Assembly: GCA_035578905.1 (NCBI GenBank)
Contig: JAQJVL010002670.1
Span: 1 to 64,000 of the forward strand
DNA from: Stictocephala bisonia
Lineage: Eukaryota; Arthropoda; Insecta; Hemiptera; Membracidae
Direction: 5' to 3'
Length of the DNA: 64,000 nt
The position numbers and the translations under genes are program-made. Positions 1 to 11,726 of the stretch are shown piece by piece. Position 1 is the first letter of the stretch. Each line of letters begins with the position of its first letter. A model generated the notes under the pieces. The model ran no database searches and had not been told where the DNA came from. It was given only the letters and a program-made list of their open reading frames with translations.

Positions 1-200
1 ATCATAACATAATAACTATCAGCTTTTTATCTGTATTCTCTAAGGGTTTTGAAAAAAACAATGATTAAAAGACTTCATAGTTATTTATCTAAGTTAAATT
101 TTCTTAATCCACGTCAATTCGGTTTTATGAAAGGAAAGTCATCTGAGGATGCGTTATTAGAAGTATCAGAAATAATTTATAACAATTTAATTATTCATTA
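1..200 (+). pseudogene. non-LTR retrotransposon reverse-transcriptase fragment
   Basis: Two frames carry LINE reverse-transcriptase text. One reads SFLSVFSKGFEKN (the P-I-S-x-L-x-x-x-S-K-x-x-E region). After a frameshift near 60, the other reads LNPRQFGFMKGKSSEDALLE, the Q-x-G-F-x-x-G-x-S-T block. This is a short, broken piece running off the left edge of the window. The surrounding DNA to 395 is AT-rich with nothing else I recognise. Confidence 0.65.
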
Positions 201-394
201 ACTTATCATCTGTCATATAGTTCACATTTAATACTAGAATTAACCCTTTATATTATTGAAATCATTATTCATTTTTTATCAAGTAATTAAAGCTTCTTGT
301 CAATATTGCATTGTATAATTATTGTTGTATTTTTAACTATAAATGAATAATCCTTTTTGTTTAAAAGTAAATTGAACTATTTGTCATAAACACC

Positions 395-645
395 ACAATA
401 TTAAAATCTGCTTCCGAGTCACGCCGTGGACAGTGAAATGTGTGTGGTAGGCCTACCGAAAGTTTTAATATTCCTTGTTTTCCTCTTGTGTGAACTGTGT
501 TTGTTAACTTTTAATTAATTTGTGACGCATACCACTTGGACTTATTTGTTTTCTTTAACCTGAAGATGCCGTCCGTATTCACGGCGAAACATGTAGTTGT
601 TATCACCATCACACGCTGTGAACTGTTTGACGGAAGGTAAAGTAA
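395..645 (+). repeat. repeat copy shared with 30605-30850 (Penelope-like 3' region)
   Basis: The stretch from CTTCCGAGTCACGCCGTGGA through CACACGCTGTGAACTGTTT closely matches 30612-30842. It includes the hairpin motif CCTGAAGATGCC...GGCGAAACATG at 560-594. The copy at 30212-30846 also carries a degraded C-terminal peptide resembling Penelope-like elements, which is the basis for the name. The assignment is inference; the repetition is seen. Confidence 0.55.
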
Positions 646-974
646 AGCTATTTTAGTCTATACCAGGATTGGCATTTTTTCTTTTTATTTGATATAAAGA
701 GATGGAGATAAAGAGAAAATATTTGCTGTATTGATGATTTCATAAATAGTGGCGGAGTCATAAAATGAAAAAGAAAAAACATACACGCACACAATTCAGT
801 TCTTCAGTCGCGTTGCCGAAAATCGTGTAAATAATAGGCCTACCTCACTCTCTGGCCGTTAACGAGTTGCGTGCAATCCTACCTGCGTTAATTGTGATGT
901 ACCAAGAAGGCCCCAAACCAGTACTCGAGTTGCGCGCAATACCGATCTCAGGTAGTCTGTCCAGTCTTGGCCGC

Positions 975-3045
975 TCAAAAATGCAACTTAGACCTCAAGC
1001 TGTGCTATAGAAATATTTCCGTAAATATCACAATCCGCCAAAAATAACTTGAATTTTCACTGGTCTGATTCCGAATAGCACCAAACTTATACTACAAAAT
1101 AAGCACATATCTGCTTATATTCTGTTACTATTAAATTACAATAATTTTTAAACATGTATAGCCTATATTACTCCCCACAGTTCTAGAGTTGAAGTGTTTG
1201 GTTATTAAAAAAAGGTCCCTGTTCTTCTACTTAGGATTAATTTATCTAATTTGAAAGTGTATGCTTATCATTAATACGATATATATAATTGTTTCAATTT
1301 GAAACCATACTATTACAGTTCAAAATATGCGCAAAACCCAAATTTACGTATTATTTTTTAACTATATTATTGTTTATTTGTAATAGTTATTTGTTTACAT
1401 AGTTTTGTTAGTTCTTGGCATTGTTTGTTCTGTTCATTCTCAGTTGTGTAAATAAGTCATATTCGAATTGTTATAATTAAAAACACCACAGAGTGCGGCT
1501 ATAGTTAATTTTGTTATTATTTAGACTGTGGTTACTTAAAATTAGTTATTTCTTATGTTATTGCTGGTCACGCTACTTGTGAAGTGTTACCAGTGTAATT
1601 CCAGAGTGTCTTTTCCAGAGAAATTGAAAATATAAATAAATTGCAGTTTATCCATACTTTCACATCTAGTAAAATAATAGTATGAAAAACAGATGTGTTA
1701 ACTTTAATTATATTCGCCTTAAACATACGTTTTACAATGGTCTGATTCAATCAATGTTATAAATCGGTATTTTTTAAAGGGGGACATAAACAAAATTTAC
1801 AATAATTTCACAACCTGATTAAAATAATGAAAATTGAATCTAAATAATCAGTAGTCTAGTTATATTCTATCGCGATAATATTTCCTAACCAATTGCAATT
1901 GATATTGAGACAACTCTTCATGATTCCGAATAAAATAAAAACTGACCATTCACCAAACAATGAAATATTTTACAAACAATCCTGCAATTACTTGGAACCA
2001 AATAATATGTTAATGTTACAGATAGTAATAATAAAACATATGTATATAATAAAATAAAAAATAATGCTATTTTAAATTAAATGCCTATACACAGATTGTC
2101 TGAATCAGGCCATAAGATGAAAGCTATTTTTATCTTGTATAGAAGTAAATTAGTGGTTTTGTTATGATTTGTTCTAACCCTATCATGCAATTTGAATCTC
2201 ATTTGGGTTTTATATTTTGCCCAGTATTATTCTATATAAATATCATAGGCCTATTTCAATATTTATTTTGTCAAAGAAATAAATAATGTCACATTTTTTA
2301 ATATTTCACTATAGGCTATTACATATTCCTGGAATATTTGCAGATTAATTTCATAATTGAAAGGAGAGTCACTGATTGGATTTGAAAACAATTTATTTTT
2401 TAATCAATTACCGCATATGAAAAAACTAATGATTGAGTACAACAGTCGATTTAGTCACCTAATCGATGGTTAAAATGCAATAAATAAAGATTTTTCAGAT
2501 GGGATATATAATATGAAAATGTTTACTTAAATCAGCAGTAATTATCGCCAGCATTGCCGATAAGTTAGCGGTCCATTCTAGTGTGTCTATTTACAAATAC
2601 ACAATGTGTTAATCATATAAATCAATATGGTGTTTTAATTTATTCAGTTATAAATATTTCTTTATTCAATATGAATTTCACACTGAGTTTTACTGTAATA
2701 GTATAAACACAGTATTCTTTATTATTCGAAAGAGATGCAAGCAAATATAAAAACAGAGAACCCGGATAAACGTTGGCCATATGGAATAACGTAAACAATT
2801 ATCTAAGCAGGACGTTGTTTGTGTGTGGGACCTGAGGAAGGAGAGGGCGGGGCGGCTGTCTGGAGAATGGGAGAGTGGGTTAAGAGGAGGGAAGTGAGAG
2901 AGAGAGAGGCGGAAGAGCGTGCGAGAGAGAGAGGAAATAGGGCTATGCGCAGCGCAGCGTGGGGCCTCAAAACAGTTTTGGGGCCTCGCCACAACTCTCC
3001 CATACGGATGGAGTATCTCTTTATATAGTAAAATCAATGGTAATA
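975..3045 (-). repeat. 2-kb interspersed repeat, inverted copy A
   Basis: Segments 975-1143 and 1905-3045 are near-identical in reverse complement to 19166-19325 and 18005-19130. A 760-bp stretch (1144-1904) is present only here. The repeat includes a purine-rich GA tract (2835-2945) and a low-GC arm. Open frames across it, including a 115-residue one found in both copies, look non-coding because they differ by indels and match no family I know. Orientation given is relative to the copy at 18005. Confidence 0.8.
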
Positions 3046-3149
3046 CTGAAGAATAGTATTATGACACAGAAATTTTAGCTACATGTTTAATTTCAACAAA
3101 CTGCAATCGATAGGTTAAATAAGACCTGAACCAATTGTGCATATTGCCA

Positions 3150-3460
3150 TCTATCCCCAGGTCTGACCACTTTTCAGCAAAAGTTCATTAGAAACACTGT
3201 CAAATGCTCTACTTAGATCTAAAAATATACAAATTGTTAAATCTACATTATCTACTGAGTTAATGACTTCATCAATAAATTCAATGGCTGCTGTCATGAC
3301 AGATCTTTCAGGCCTGAAACCATGTTGATTTTTGTCATGCAAATTATTTTTCTCTAAGTAATTTACTAATTGATTGTAAACAGCTCTTTCAAATATTTTT
3401 GAAAAGTAAGGTAGTATAGAAAATGGTCTGTAATTTTCCATGTTATTAGGAAACATGTGC
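3150..3460 (-). pseudogene. LINE reverse-transcriptase fragment
   Basis: About 100 residues of non-LTR reverse transcriptase: NYRPFSILPYFSKIFERAVY (motif 2), HGFRPERSVMTAA (motif 2a/3), then IFLDLSRAFDSVSNELLL, which carries the first catalytic Asp (F-L-D-L-S-R-A-F-D). It is truncated on both sides, directly against copy A of the 2-kb repeat on its low-coordinate side. Confidence 0.85.
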
Positions 3461-5195
3461 TTTTGACATTAACGTTCAGTGAGTATTTTAGTTACTTGAA
3501 TAAAATTAATTTATCTTCAGTAAAAATATCAATTTATCTATTCTATACTTTATTACACCCCTTCTTTTAATTTTTCAAAACAAATTTAGAACTCACCTCT
3601 TAATAAACTGTTTCTAATAATTTAAATTATACAAGCACACTAAAAATTAAATTTTCAAAACTTAAACTTACAGCAGACGAAAGTAATTACTCTAACTAAC
3701 TATTGTAAAACCATAACAGAATTAAGAAACGTGGGCCTATATTTAAACTTTATTATTGCTTTAAAATGATACTTTTAACAACATTTAGTTTGTTACTACT
3801 CATTACAACATAAAAAAAATTAAATACCATAAGTTATACATTTGCGTCTAATATTTAATAAAAATACAAAGTTAACAAACAGTAATTTTGTATAATTTGC
3901 TATTCTGTAGTCATTTTAGTTATTTCTACATAAATCAAACTCGAGTATTTAAATTTTTTCTGCAGCAGTAGTAGTTTGACAACAGGGATATTTTTCTTTG
4001 CAAGAATTAAAGCTGCATTGGAATATGGACTCGTCTAAATTTTGTTTTTATTTTTAAGTTATGTGTATAAACTATCAATTATGTTACTAATAAACAAATT
4101 TAAACAACATTCAACTCAATTTTTTTTGGCTAAATAGCGTTTCAAGTCTTCGCTGCTTCTTATTCTTATGCTTCTTATTAAGAATATTCGCTATATTCTT
4201 ATGTACTAAACTAAACTACACCATAGCTCAGACTCGAACAAATAAACGATAACACTTCCCCAGAAGACAACAAGGAAATAACATATCGATCCCTCTCTGG
4301 TCATTTGTCTTACATCCTAGACTTGTTGTCTGACAGTCATTTGATGCGAGCGCTATCCGTTGGAGAACTGCTGAACTACAGTACTAGCAGTTGTTTTCCG
4401 ACGTGGCAAGCACTGAGTAATGCTTTATAAAACTCCAATTTAAAATTCATTCTGAATGTAAAACTAAAATATCGTCTTACTGACGACAAAGATAAAGAAG
4501 TACAGATCGATTATACATTTATAAAATTATTCTTTAAAAACCCAGTTATTTTGAACTGCCTAACCTATTGATGAAAAATCACTGTTTCACTCGTCTAATA
4601 TGATTTTACACATAAAAAATTAATATTTTCAATATTTAAAGTCTCCTTTAATTACTTAAGACAGACTACTTTACAATCACTTTCACAGAAATTAGGTTTT
4701 TGATTCCTCAAATCAATAAAACAGTTTATGTTATTAGCCCACGTATGTGGGACAGAGCCACCTGTCGCTGCTGCCGGTACTCTCTTAACTTGTTATTGGT
4801 GTAACTTAAATAAAGTGTTTAGTATTAAGCGGTAAGCAGTTCTGTTAGAAGCTTTTTACTTTGTAACAGATAACTTTGTTACATAAATTAAAATGTATTA
4901 TTGTACATTATTTCAAGTTATTTAACAAATACAATACAAACACATTAATAATCTTTCGTCGTTTTTATGGACATTGAAATATATTTTTTTTTACTAGATT
5001 GAATATACTATCTTGAAGAAGGGTTAAACGTTATCCTTGAACACATGTTAGTAAATATATTGATGAGACAATGATTTTTATCTTTTATATAATGAAGATA
5101 TCTGAAAACAATACATTTTTTAAGAGATGTATTTAAAATATTCTATTGTGTTGAATGGTTTTTCATTATTAAACTAATTCAATTTTACTGATATA
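3461..5195. other. AT-rich intergenic stretch with a Penelope-type hairpin motif
   Basis: Mostly featureless AT-rich DNA. A CTTGAAGAAGG ... hairpin ... CCTTGAACACATG motif at 5012-5047 resembles the CTGAAGA-stem-CGAAAC hairpins found elsewhere in this window, so a decayed retroelement 3' end may be present. I see no coding sequence. Confidence 0.4.
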
Positions 5196-5912
5196 CAGGG
5201 TGTTGAAAAGTATGGAATCACCTTCATTTCTCTTAAATGGGTCCAGATAAATAATTGAGATTTAGTATACCTCTTTTGAGCGATATCTTTTGATGTAGTT
5301 TATGACTTTTTTCATCAAAAGGGGAGGGCTCGTGGAGGATTTTGGAAAAATTTTAAATCAAAGGCTATAATGATGAGCTACCCATCATTTTAAAGCCTAT
5401 TTTTTTCTGAGTAAGACGCCACAAGTTTCAAGTCAAAAGAACCACCTTATGAGAAATGGCGACTGGTTAACCTTTCTTAGCAGTGATATTTGAGTGGGAA
5501 TTCGATTTGGTTTAAAAGCCAGTTCTGTTCTAAGAGTTATTTGTACCTTTATGTCAATAACACATTTTAAAATAATTTTTTTTCTTTAATCAAATAGTTA
5601 GCTTCAAAACTGGCTTTTACAACATGTTAAATTCTTACTGAAATATCACTGCTAAGAAAGGTTAACCAGTTGCCATTTCTGATAGGGTGGTTCTTTAGAC
5701 TTCTAACTTGTGGCGTCTTTCATAGGCTTTAAAATGATGGGCAACAAACTGTTTACAAAATCCTCCACGGGCCCTCCCCTCGAGGTTGAAAAAATTACAA
5801 TCTGCATAAAAAGATAGAAAAAACCCCTTTACAAGGTATACTAAAAACTCAATTATTTATCTGGATCCATTTAAGAGAAATGAAGTAGGTTCCATACTTT
5901 TTCAACATCCTG
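5196..5912. mobile_element. foldback (palindromic) MITE, 717 bp
   Basis: It begins CAGGGTGTTGAAAAGTATGG and ends CCATACTTTTTCAACATCCTG, imperfect inverted copies. The inverted relationship continues through nearly the whole element: the TTCTCTTAAATGGGTCCAGA arm at 5235-5254 pairs with the arm at 5860-5880, and AAGAAAGGTTAACCAGT near 5650-5670 pairs with 5463-5480. There is no coding capacity. A target-site duplication is not obvious. Superfamily is unknown to me. Confidence 0.8.
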
Positions 5913-6384
5913 TTTATTAATTAATTATAAATCTCATTAAAATAATATAACATTATCTACAATTTACTTAGAATAAAATATACTTATTAAATAAAAGTAA
6001 TTTTAATATAGAATAGAATTTATTTGCGTTTTATAGAGAAATGACAAGTACAAAGTTTACAATAATGGGCCATACATTTGTTGAATGGTTTACTTTATTG
6101 ATGTCAGTAATCAGGATTAAATTGCACATTTCAAATACAGTGAATTGTTTTATATTTAATTGACGATATCGAATTTTTTAGTAGCCTATTTGTATTTAAT
6201 TCATGATATAGAAAGTTAGTTTCAGTATGAATATTTATTATTAGAGCATTGGAGAGCATAGTCATTTCAGTAGTTGCGCGCAACTTGAGCACTAATTTTA
6301 TGGCCCTCTTGGGCACTGTGCGCAACTCGAGCATCCCTTTACAGACCCTAGGTCATAAAGCGTGCAACACGAGCACATCCAATT

Positions 6385-6765
6385 GAACAGATTGATACTT
6401 AGGAATTATATTTAATGAAAAGTGTTCATGGGAGAGACATGTTCTAATCCGCAAAGTAAGTTATGACAATCTGTTAGAAAGTATTATTATTTACAAAATT
6501 ATTGCGATGAAAATTTACTTCAAACACTGTATTTTTCTTTGGTTAGTCTTGCCTGGAATATGGTATTAAGGCTGTTTGGTCAACAAAATTTTTTATTTAT
6601 TTTTATATCAGCTATTAAACGCCTTCCAAGCAGTTCTTTCATTAAAATTATGTTTATAGCTATAAATCCATCACCTCAAAGATGCAAATTTGGCTTTCTT
6701 GATATATACAGAATTAAGAAACTATTTTCCCGATTATTCCTAAATTTTAGAGACAGACCCTAACA
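6385..6765 (+). pseudogene. decayed LINE C-terminal fragment
   Basis: Around 6395-6530 one frame reads YLGIIFNEKCSWERHV, the Y-L-G-[IV]-x-x-[DN]-x-x-x-S-W-x-x-H segment that follows the palm domain in CR1/Jockey-type reverse transcriptases. The rest is frame-broken. A 74-residue open frame at 6539-6763 follows but matches nothing clearly. Confidence 0.5.
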
Positions 6766-8249
6766 GGACTGGCCTTGCTTATCAGTTATTTTAAATTACG
6801 TAATTTTACTGCAATTAGCAAATTTTATTTAAAATAATTAATGTTATATGTTTGTTTTTAATTTATTACAACAAGAAATACAGTGTCGTGTTTGGCATTT
6901 TATGCTTTTTAATATCACACAATTTACAAAATCGATTAACTTTATATACTCAACTGGGATATGTACTTTTACCCGCATGTTATATTACAATACAATCGCT
7001 ACGCATATGTACAGCGAAGCACACCCGCACCCGCAGGATTGCGCTTCAATGACTTCCTGCAATTATACCCCACCAATCCCAGGGGAGGGGGAGGGGTCGT
7101 TGTTTGTGTGTGAGTACCTCGCAGTCAGAGGTACAGCTAGCGAGCGTAGCGGATTTAATTTGTCCCTAATGCAGCCAAACTGCCTTAAGGTTCAACATTC
7201 TAATTAATGCACTGTATACTCAAGAAAACCTCTCCCCCCCTCATACCTGGACAGATCCCGGTATGATACGACATGTCTACTACTGCGAAGATACATGCCT
7301 ACAAAATACTACTAAGATATTACAGGTATGCTAGGGAAATAAAAAGGGTTATATACAAACAAATAATATTTAATTCTGCATAAGATTACATTTATAAAAA
7401 TATTAGCTCATACATTAAACTAATGCTATTTGTAATACATTTTAATGGTGTATACACTTTCAACAGCTCTCTCACAATAATTAATACAATGGAAATGAAA
7501 ATAGCGAAAAACACTCGTTAGAACTCTAATAAAACTTAGCAGCTAGGGATAATAGAAGAATAGTAATCATTTAAAATCAATTTGCTTACAAATAACAAAT
7601 TGTGTACATAAAACTAGTGACACTTACGATTAAGACACATTGAGCGAAAGAGATTATAAATACATAATTATATAAAATATATATTTATTACAGAAAAATA
7701 TGTGCATTGATTTTAACTGGGATTGATGATAAACAATTGTGTAAAATTTTTAAAATTGAATAAAGAATCGTTGATCAGTTTAAAACTTTCATTTGCCAAA
7801 TTTTAATGAAGAAATACAATACATCAAATTTTAAGATTTATTGGATTGAAGCTGCATCTATTCACTGCAATAATTTATATAAAATTAATTATCAATAAAT
7901 TAAAAGCCAATGAAGTTTTTGAAGTGCTTTAAAGCTAACGGAAAAAAATATTGCTGATAATTAGAAAGGAAAATAAAATGAATTTGTGTGAATGTAATAG
8001 TGGATATAATGTACTTTGGTATAAATGATGGTGAAAATCTTATGTAGATATAATAATAAACTAAAAGCTTAGAAATATTAACATTGGACGCCTTCCTCAT
8101 AAGATAAAGAGGTATGCTCTTATATAAATATGAGGAGGATATTCCTGGTCTCATGGAACATTTTCATGGAACATACTCATGGAAAAACATTGTGGTTTTT
8201 CTTTTATAAAACTTATAACAAAATATAGGATAAAAACACTTTAAAGTTA
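6766..8249. other. intergenic DNA, nothing recognised
   Basis: It contains a locally GC-rich patch (7010-7170, with a G-run GGGGAGGGGGAGGGG) and otherwise AT-rich DNA. The open frames here are short and unmatched. No RNA gene or transposon terminus was identified. Confidence 0.3.
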
Positions 8250-10672
8250 CAGTAGAGTCTCGTAAACTCGACACAATGTCGAGTTTTAAGAATGTCGAGT
8301 TTGCCGGAATTCAATGTAAAAATCAATCAAAACACAAACTTGTTTGCAAAAGTGTTTAATATTTACAATTTAAACTATTTACATCAATATAACAGGTCTA
8401 TAATGTTGTTTCTTGTTTTAATGCTGTTATAAAATAGGCTATGTATTAACTAAAAGCATACTAATGATTATTTGAAAAAGTTGAAAAGTCACAATCAATA
8501 ATGAAGTTAATAAAAGATTAAATAGAATAAAAGTACAGAAAATATATCAATAAACTAAAATCGAATACTAGACCGTAATACTGAACTATAAATACACAAT
8601 GCACTTATGTAGCCTAAACACTTACTTAATAAAAGTTGTATGCAAAATGTCATTGTGAGGGGAAGAAACGTGTAATTTTGGACTGCTTCTCTGATTGAGA
8701 TCTGCGATGCGCTGCATCATCACGTAATCTTCTTAAAAACAAGATGTCTGCTGCCGATGCGCCATGCTGCTCGAAGTACCGCAGCGCTCCCTCCACAGCC
8801 TGAAGTCCATCACTGTGACTCATCTTCTCTTCAGCAACATCATCGCCATCTTCATCTTCGGAACCATCTTCAATTCGATCTTTTTCAGTCACAGCCAAAA
8901 CAATTTCACTGTCTCCTAAAGGCTCACTGTTCCATCCTCTTGCATCCAATTCTCCACATCCTCTTCTGTTGCTTCTTCAGCGCCCGGGACCCTCCTCAAC
9001 AAATCCACCAAGTTCAAGTCGCCTTCAGAATCTTTTTTTTCTTCAAACTCATTTCCCGCATGATCAAGCAGCTTTCTCCATAAACGGACAAGGGTCATGG
9101 CTGGAACTTCCTCCCAAGATTGAGAAATCCAACCAACAACATCCAGTAAATCAATTTTCTTCAGTTTGTGAATCACATCCATTCCTCCATCAATGGCTTG
9201 GATTATAGATGACAGAAGCTTCCGTCTGTATATTTTCTTTACTGTTTGTAAAACACCCTGATCCATTGGTTGACATAAAGATGTCACGTTTGGTGGAAGA
9301 AATAGTGCTTTTATTTCACCATTTTGCAAGTGTTCAACATCAGGATGAGTCGAAGCATTGTCGAGCACCAAGAGCGCTTTCCTGGGAAGACCTTTTTGTT
9401 TAAAAAATATTTCTACGGAAGGGACAAACTGTTGAGAAAACCACTGCTGAAACATATATCCATCCATCCACGCACGTTTTTGGTTTCTATACCACACAGG
9501 AAGGTCATAGCTGTCATCAGAGGATTTTTTTACATTTTTAAAAGGACGAGGGTTTTTAGATTTACCAATCAGGCAGAATTTCAGTTTGTGTTCCCCAGTC
9601 ACATTACTGCACGCCGAAATTGTCAGTCTTTCTTTACTCCTCTTGTATCCTGGAGCAGATTTTTCGTGCTGTGATGCAAGTGTCTGTGTAGGAAGCGCTT
9701 TTATGTACAGACCACTTTCATCACAATTGTAAACTTGGTCACCACTCAAACCTTCTTTCTCAATCAAAGAGTGTAACCTCTTTTTGAATTCATTTACACT
9801 CTCGATTTCTGCAGAAAGTTTTTCCCCACATATTTTGAGTTGCCTGACACCATACTGCTTCTTCCATCGGTCAAGCCAACCAATGCTTGCAGTGAAACCA
9901 GGTTCGCCCTCCTTAAACTCTTCATAAAACTTGAGGGCTTTTTCTTGAAGCAAAGGGCCTGAAATAGGAGTTCCGCTTCTCTGTGACTCCGAAACCACAA
10001 ATAAAGAGCCTCGCTAACTTTTTCATATTCTCCTCCTTTCATATTTTTCCTCCCTTTTACAGATTCACTGCACAGTCTTTTTGAGCACCACAACTCAATG
10101 TTCGATCTGTTTTTCTTCCAGCCCAACAATGTTGTTCTCCCAACACCTAGCTCCAACATTATTTTATTGACACTTTCACCCTTATCTAATCTCTTCAAAG
10201 CTTCAAACTTCATCTCCATTGACACGTTAAGCTGTTTCCTTTTCTTTTGCAATGCCATAGTCACGTAATCACTGCACTGTAAATTTCAAACTAAAAAAAT
10301 ATTACTTAAAAATAAAATGCGAAACTGCACTAAATAAACACAATTGGCCACCAAAACACAGTCATAATGAACAACACAACGCCAAGACGAACGGAACAGA
10401 ACTGAGTTGACTGACATGCGGAAGGGACGAGACATTGGCCAGGCAGAGGGATGACAAAAGCTGTGACAGGTGACATTAGCATTGGAACGTGCTAGCTAAC
10501 AATAGAGAGGTCATTCCACTTCTGCTTACTCCCTTTTCACACCTCGCTTTCACCCCCGGCCTCTCGCCGGCGGGCAACGAGCGACGACAGGGGTTGATTT
10601 ATTTGTTCCCCAAGCGTGTCGAGTTATACGGAATGTCGAGTTTTCGAAGGTCGAGTTTTCGGGACTTTACTG
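8250..10672 (-). mobile_element. Tigger/pogo-like DNA transposon, 2423 bp
   Basis: Terminal inverted repeats start CAGTARAGTCYCGWAAACTC at both ends (8250 onward and 10672 backward) and contain repeated GTCGAGTTT words. The element is flanked by TA dinucleotides (8248-8249, 10673-10674), the Tc1/mariner-type target duplication. A transposase reading frame fills the middle on the minus strand but is frameshifted twice, so this copy is probably dead. It sits downstream of the CTL1 gene. Confidence 0.93.
8650..10264 (-). pseudogene. pogo/Tigger transposase, two frameshifts, C-terminal PCNA-binding-like motif
   Basis: Three overlapping frames make one transposase. 10264 to about 9995 encodes a psq/CENP-B-type helix-turn-helix (MKFEALKRLDKGESVNKIML, then GVGRTTLLGWKKN). 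9998-8916 continues with the second CENP-B-type domain (GFTASIGWLDRWKKQYGVR) and the DDE domain: Asp93 in NCDESGL, Asp213 in LVLDNASTHPD, and Asp246 in QPMDQGV of that 360-residue frame, giving the DDxD spacing of pogo enzymes. 8949-8650 encodes an acidic tail ending KQSKITRFFPSQ. The last motif fits the PIP-box consensus QxxIxxFF; the Drosophila pogo transposase is reported to bind PCNA through such a site. Frameshifts lie near 9990 and 8930. The enzyme would cut and paste the flanking element. Confidence 0.9.
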
Positions 10673-11672
10673 TATTTTAATAAGATAACTGCCCTTTCAG
10701 AAACTGCAGGATATTTTTTTTAGAAGAGGTGATACTACTCTTGCTCCATAAATTTGAAAAATCATTATTTTCCTTACAAAGTTTTATTTGCAACTGATAA
10801 TACACTATAAAAAATAAACACTTAGAGGTTTAATCTGTACAGTTAGCTGAAAGGAGAGGTTTAGGGCTATTTGTACTCACTTCTTTTATAGAATAAGAAC
10901 ATTTCCTAATTATACTGAAAACTAAATCATTCTCGTAGAGTTGAATGAGCTTATTGATAAATGACATTACTTCTAGTAATCTTAAATAATTTTCCTATAT
11001 CTTTATATACTTAGGTGAGTATTTTTATTTGATCTTATATAATAGGTGAGTGCAATTTTAGAACTTACATTGCCAGAGATAAAATTGTTCTATCAACTGA
11101 ACTGTTCAGATAACTTTTCACTCATAATTTAATAAATGTTCATATTAAAAACAAGATATTAAAATAAATTTATAATATTATTTTATTCTTTTTGCTATTT
11201 TAACCTACCAAGATGTATAGGAACTTTAAAAACATATTTAATAAATTAATTAATTGTTAAAAACTTATAATAGATAACTAGCTACTTCAAACCTGATAAT
11301 TCTAGGGAGATCAGATCAAAATAAAAAAATTCAACTATCATTAGTTCATCAACAAAACTCTTAAAATTGCAATATTTTAGACATGATACAATGTTATAGA
11401 TTCAAAAATATGTCACTTATTCAAGTATGATATTGGTTACATCGTTAAAAAATGGACTTACATGAATAATCTCAAACGAAAAGGAAGAAAATTCGAACAT
11501 AATCGATGATCATTCTTCCTTTTATATCATGATAAAATCAATCATGCTAACTGATATTTTAGACATATGTGGTTTGGTAGTCATTTGGACTGAATTCTAT
11601 GTTAAATTTCTAGTCTTGTATGTAGAACTCAGCCAAGGATTTTTTGAACATATTTTTGGTGAATTTTCATGT
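10673..11672. other. 3' flank / probable 3' UTR of CTL1
   Basis: AT-rich DNA without recognisable coding sequence. On the minus strand the stretch directly below 11673 would be the CTL1 3' UTR; AATAAA occurs (minus) at 11182-11187. No termination evidence beyond that. Confidence 0.4.
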
Positions 11673-11726
11673 TCAATTTGTAGAATCCCCAACTGCCAAC
11701 ACTTTTTTGCTGTTTTCAACGTAAGC
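11673..11726 (-). CDS. CTL1: CTL1 terminal coding exon
   Basis: The coding part is 54 nt: 17 codons (AYVENSKKVLAVGDSTN) and TGA. The acceptor is a good polypyrimidine TTTTTTCAG. The V-E-N-S-[RK]-K block directly after the D-L-M end of the previous exon is what CTL1-type tails show, and the phase (0) fits. It lies 4.3 kb from exon 12. The 3' UTR extends leftward, with a possible AATAAA (minus strand) at 11182-11187. Confidence 0.85.
   Translation of the reverse strand, partial: AYVENSKKVLAVGDSTN

Noticed and set aside
2690..3037. 115-residue open frame, repeated at 18016-18363
   Set aside because: It is part of a non-coding interspersed repeat; similarity of the two frames reflects DNA similarity, and indels change the frame between copies.
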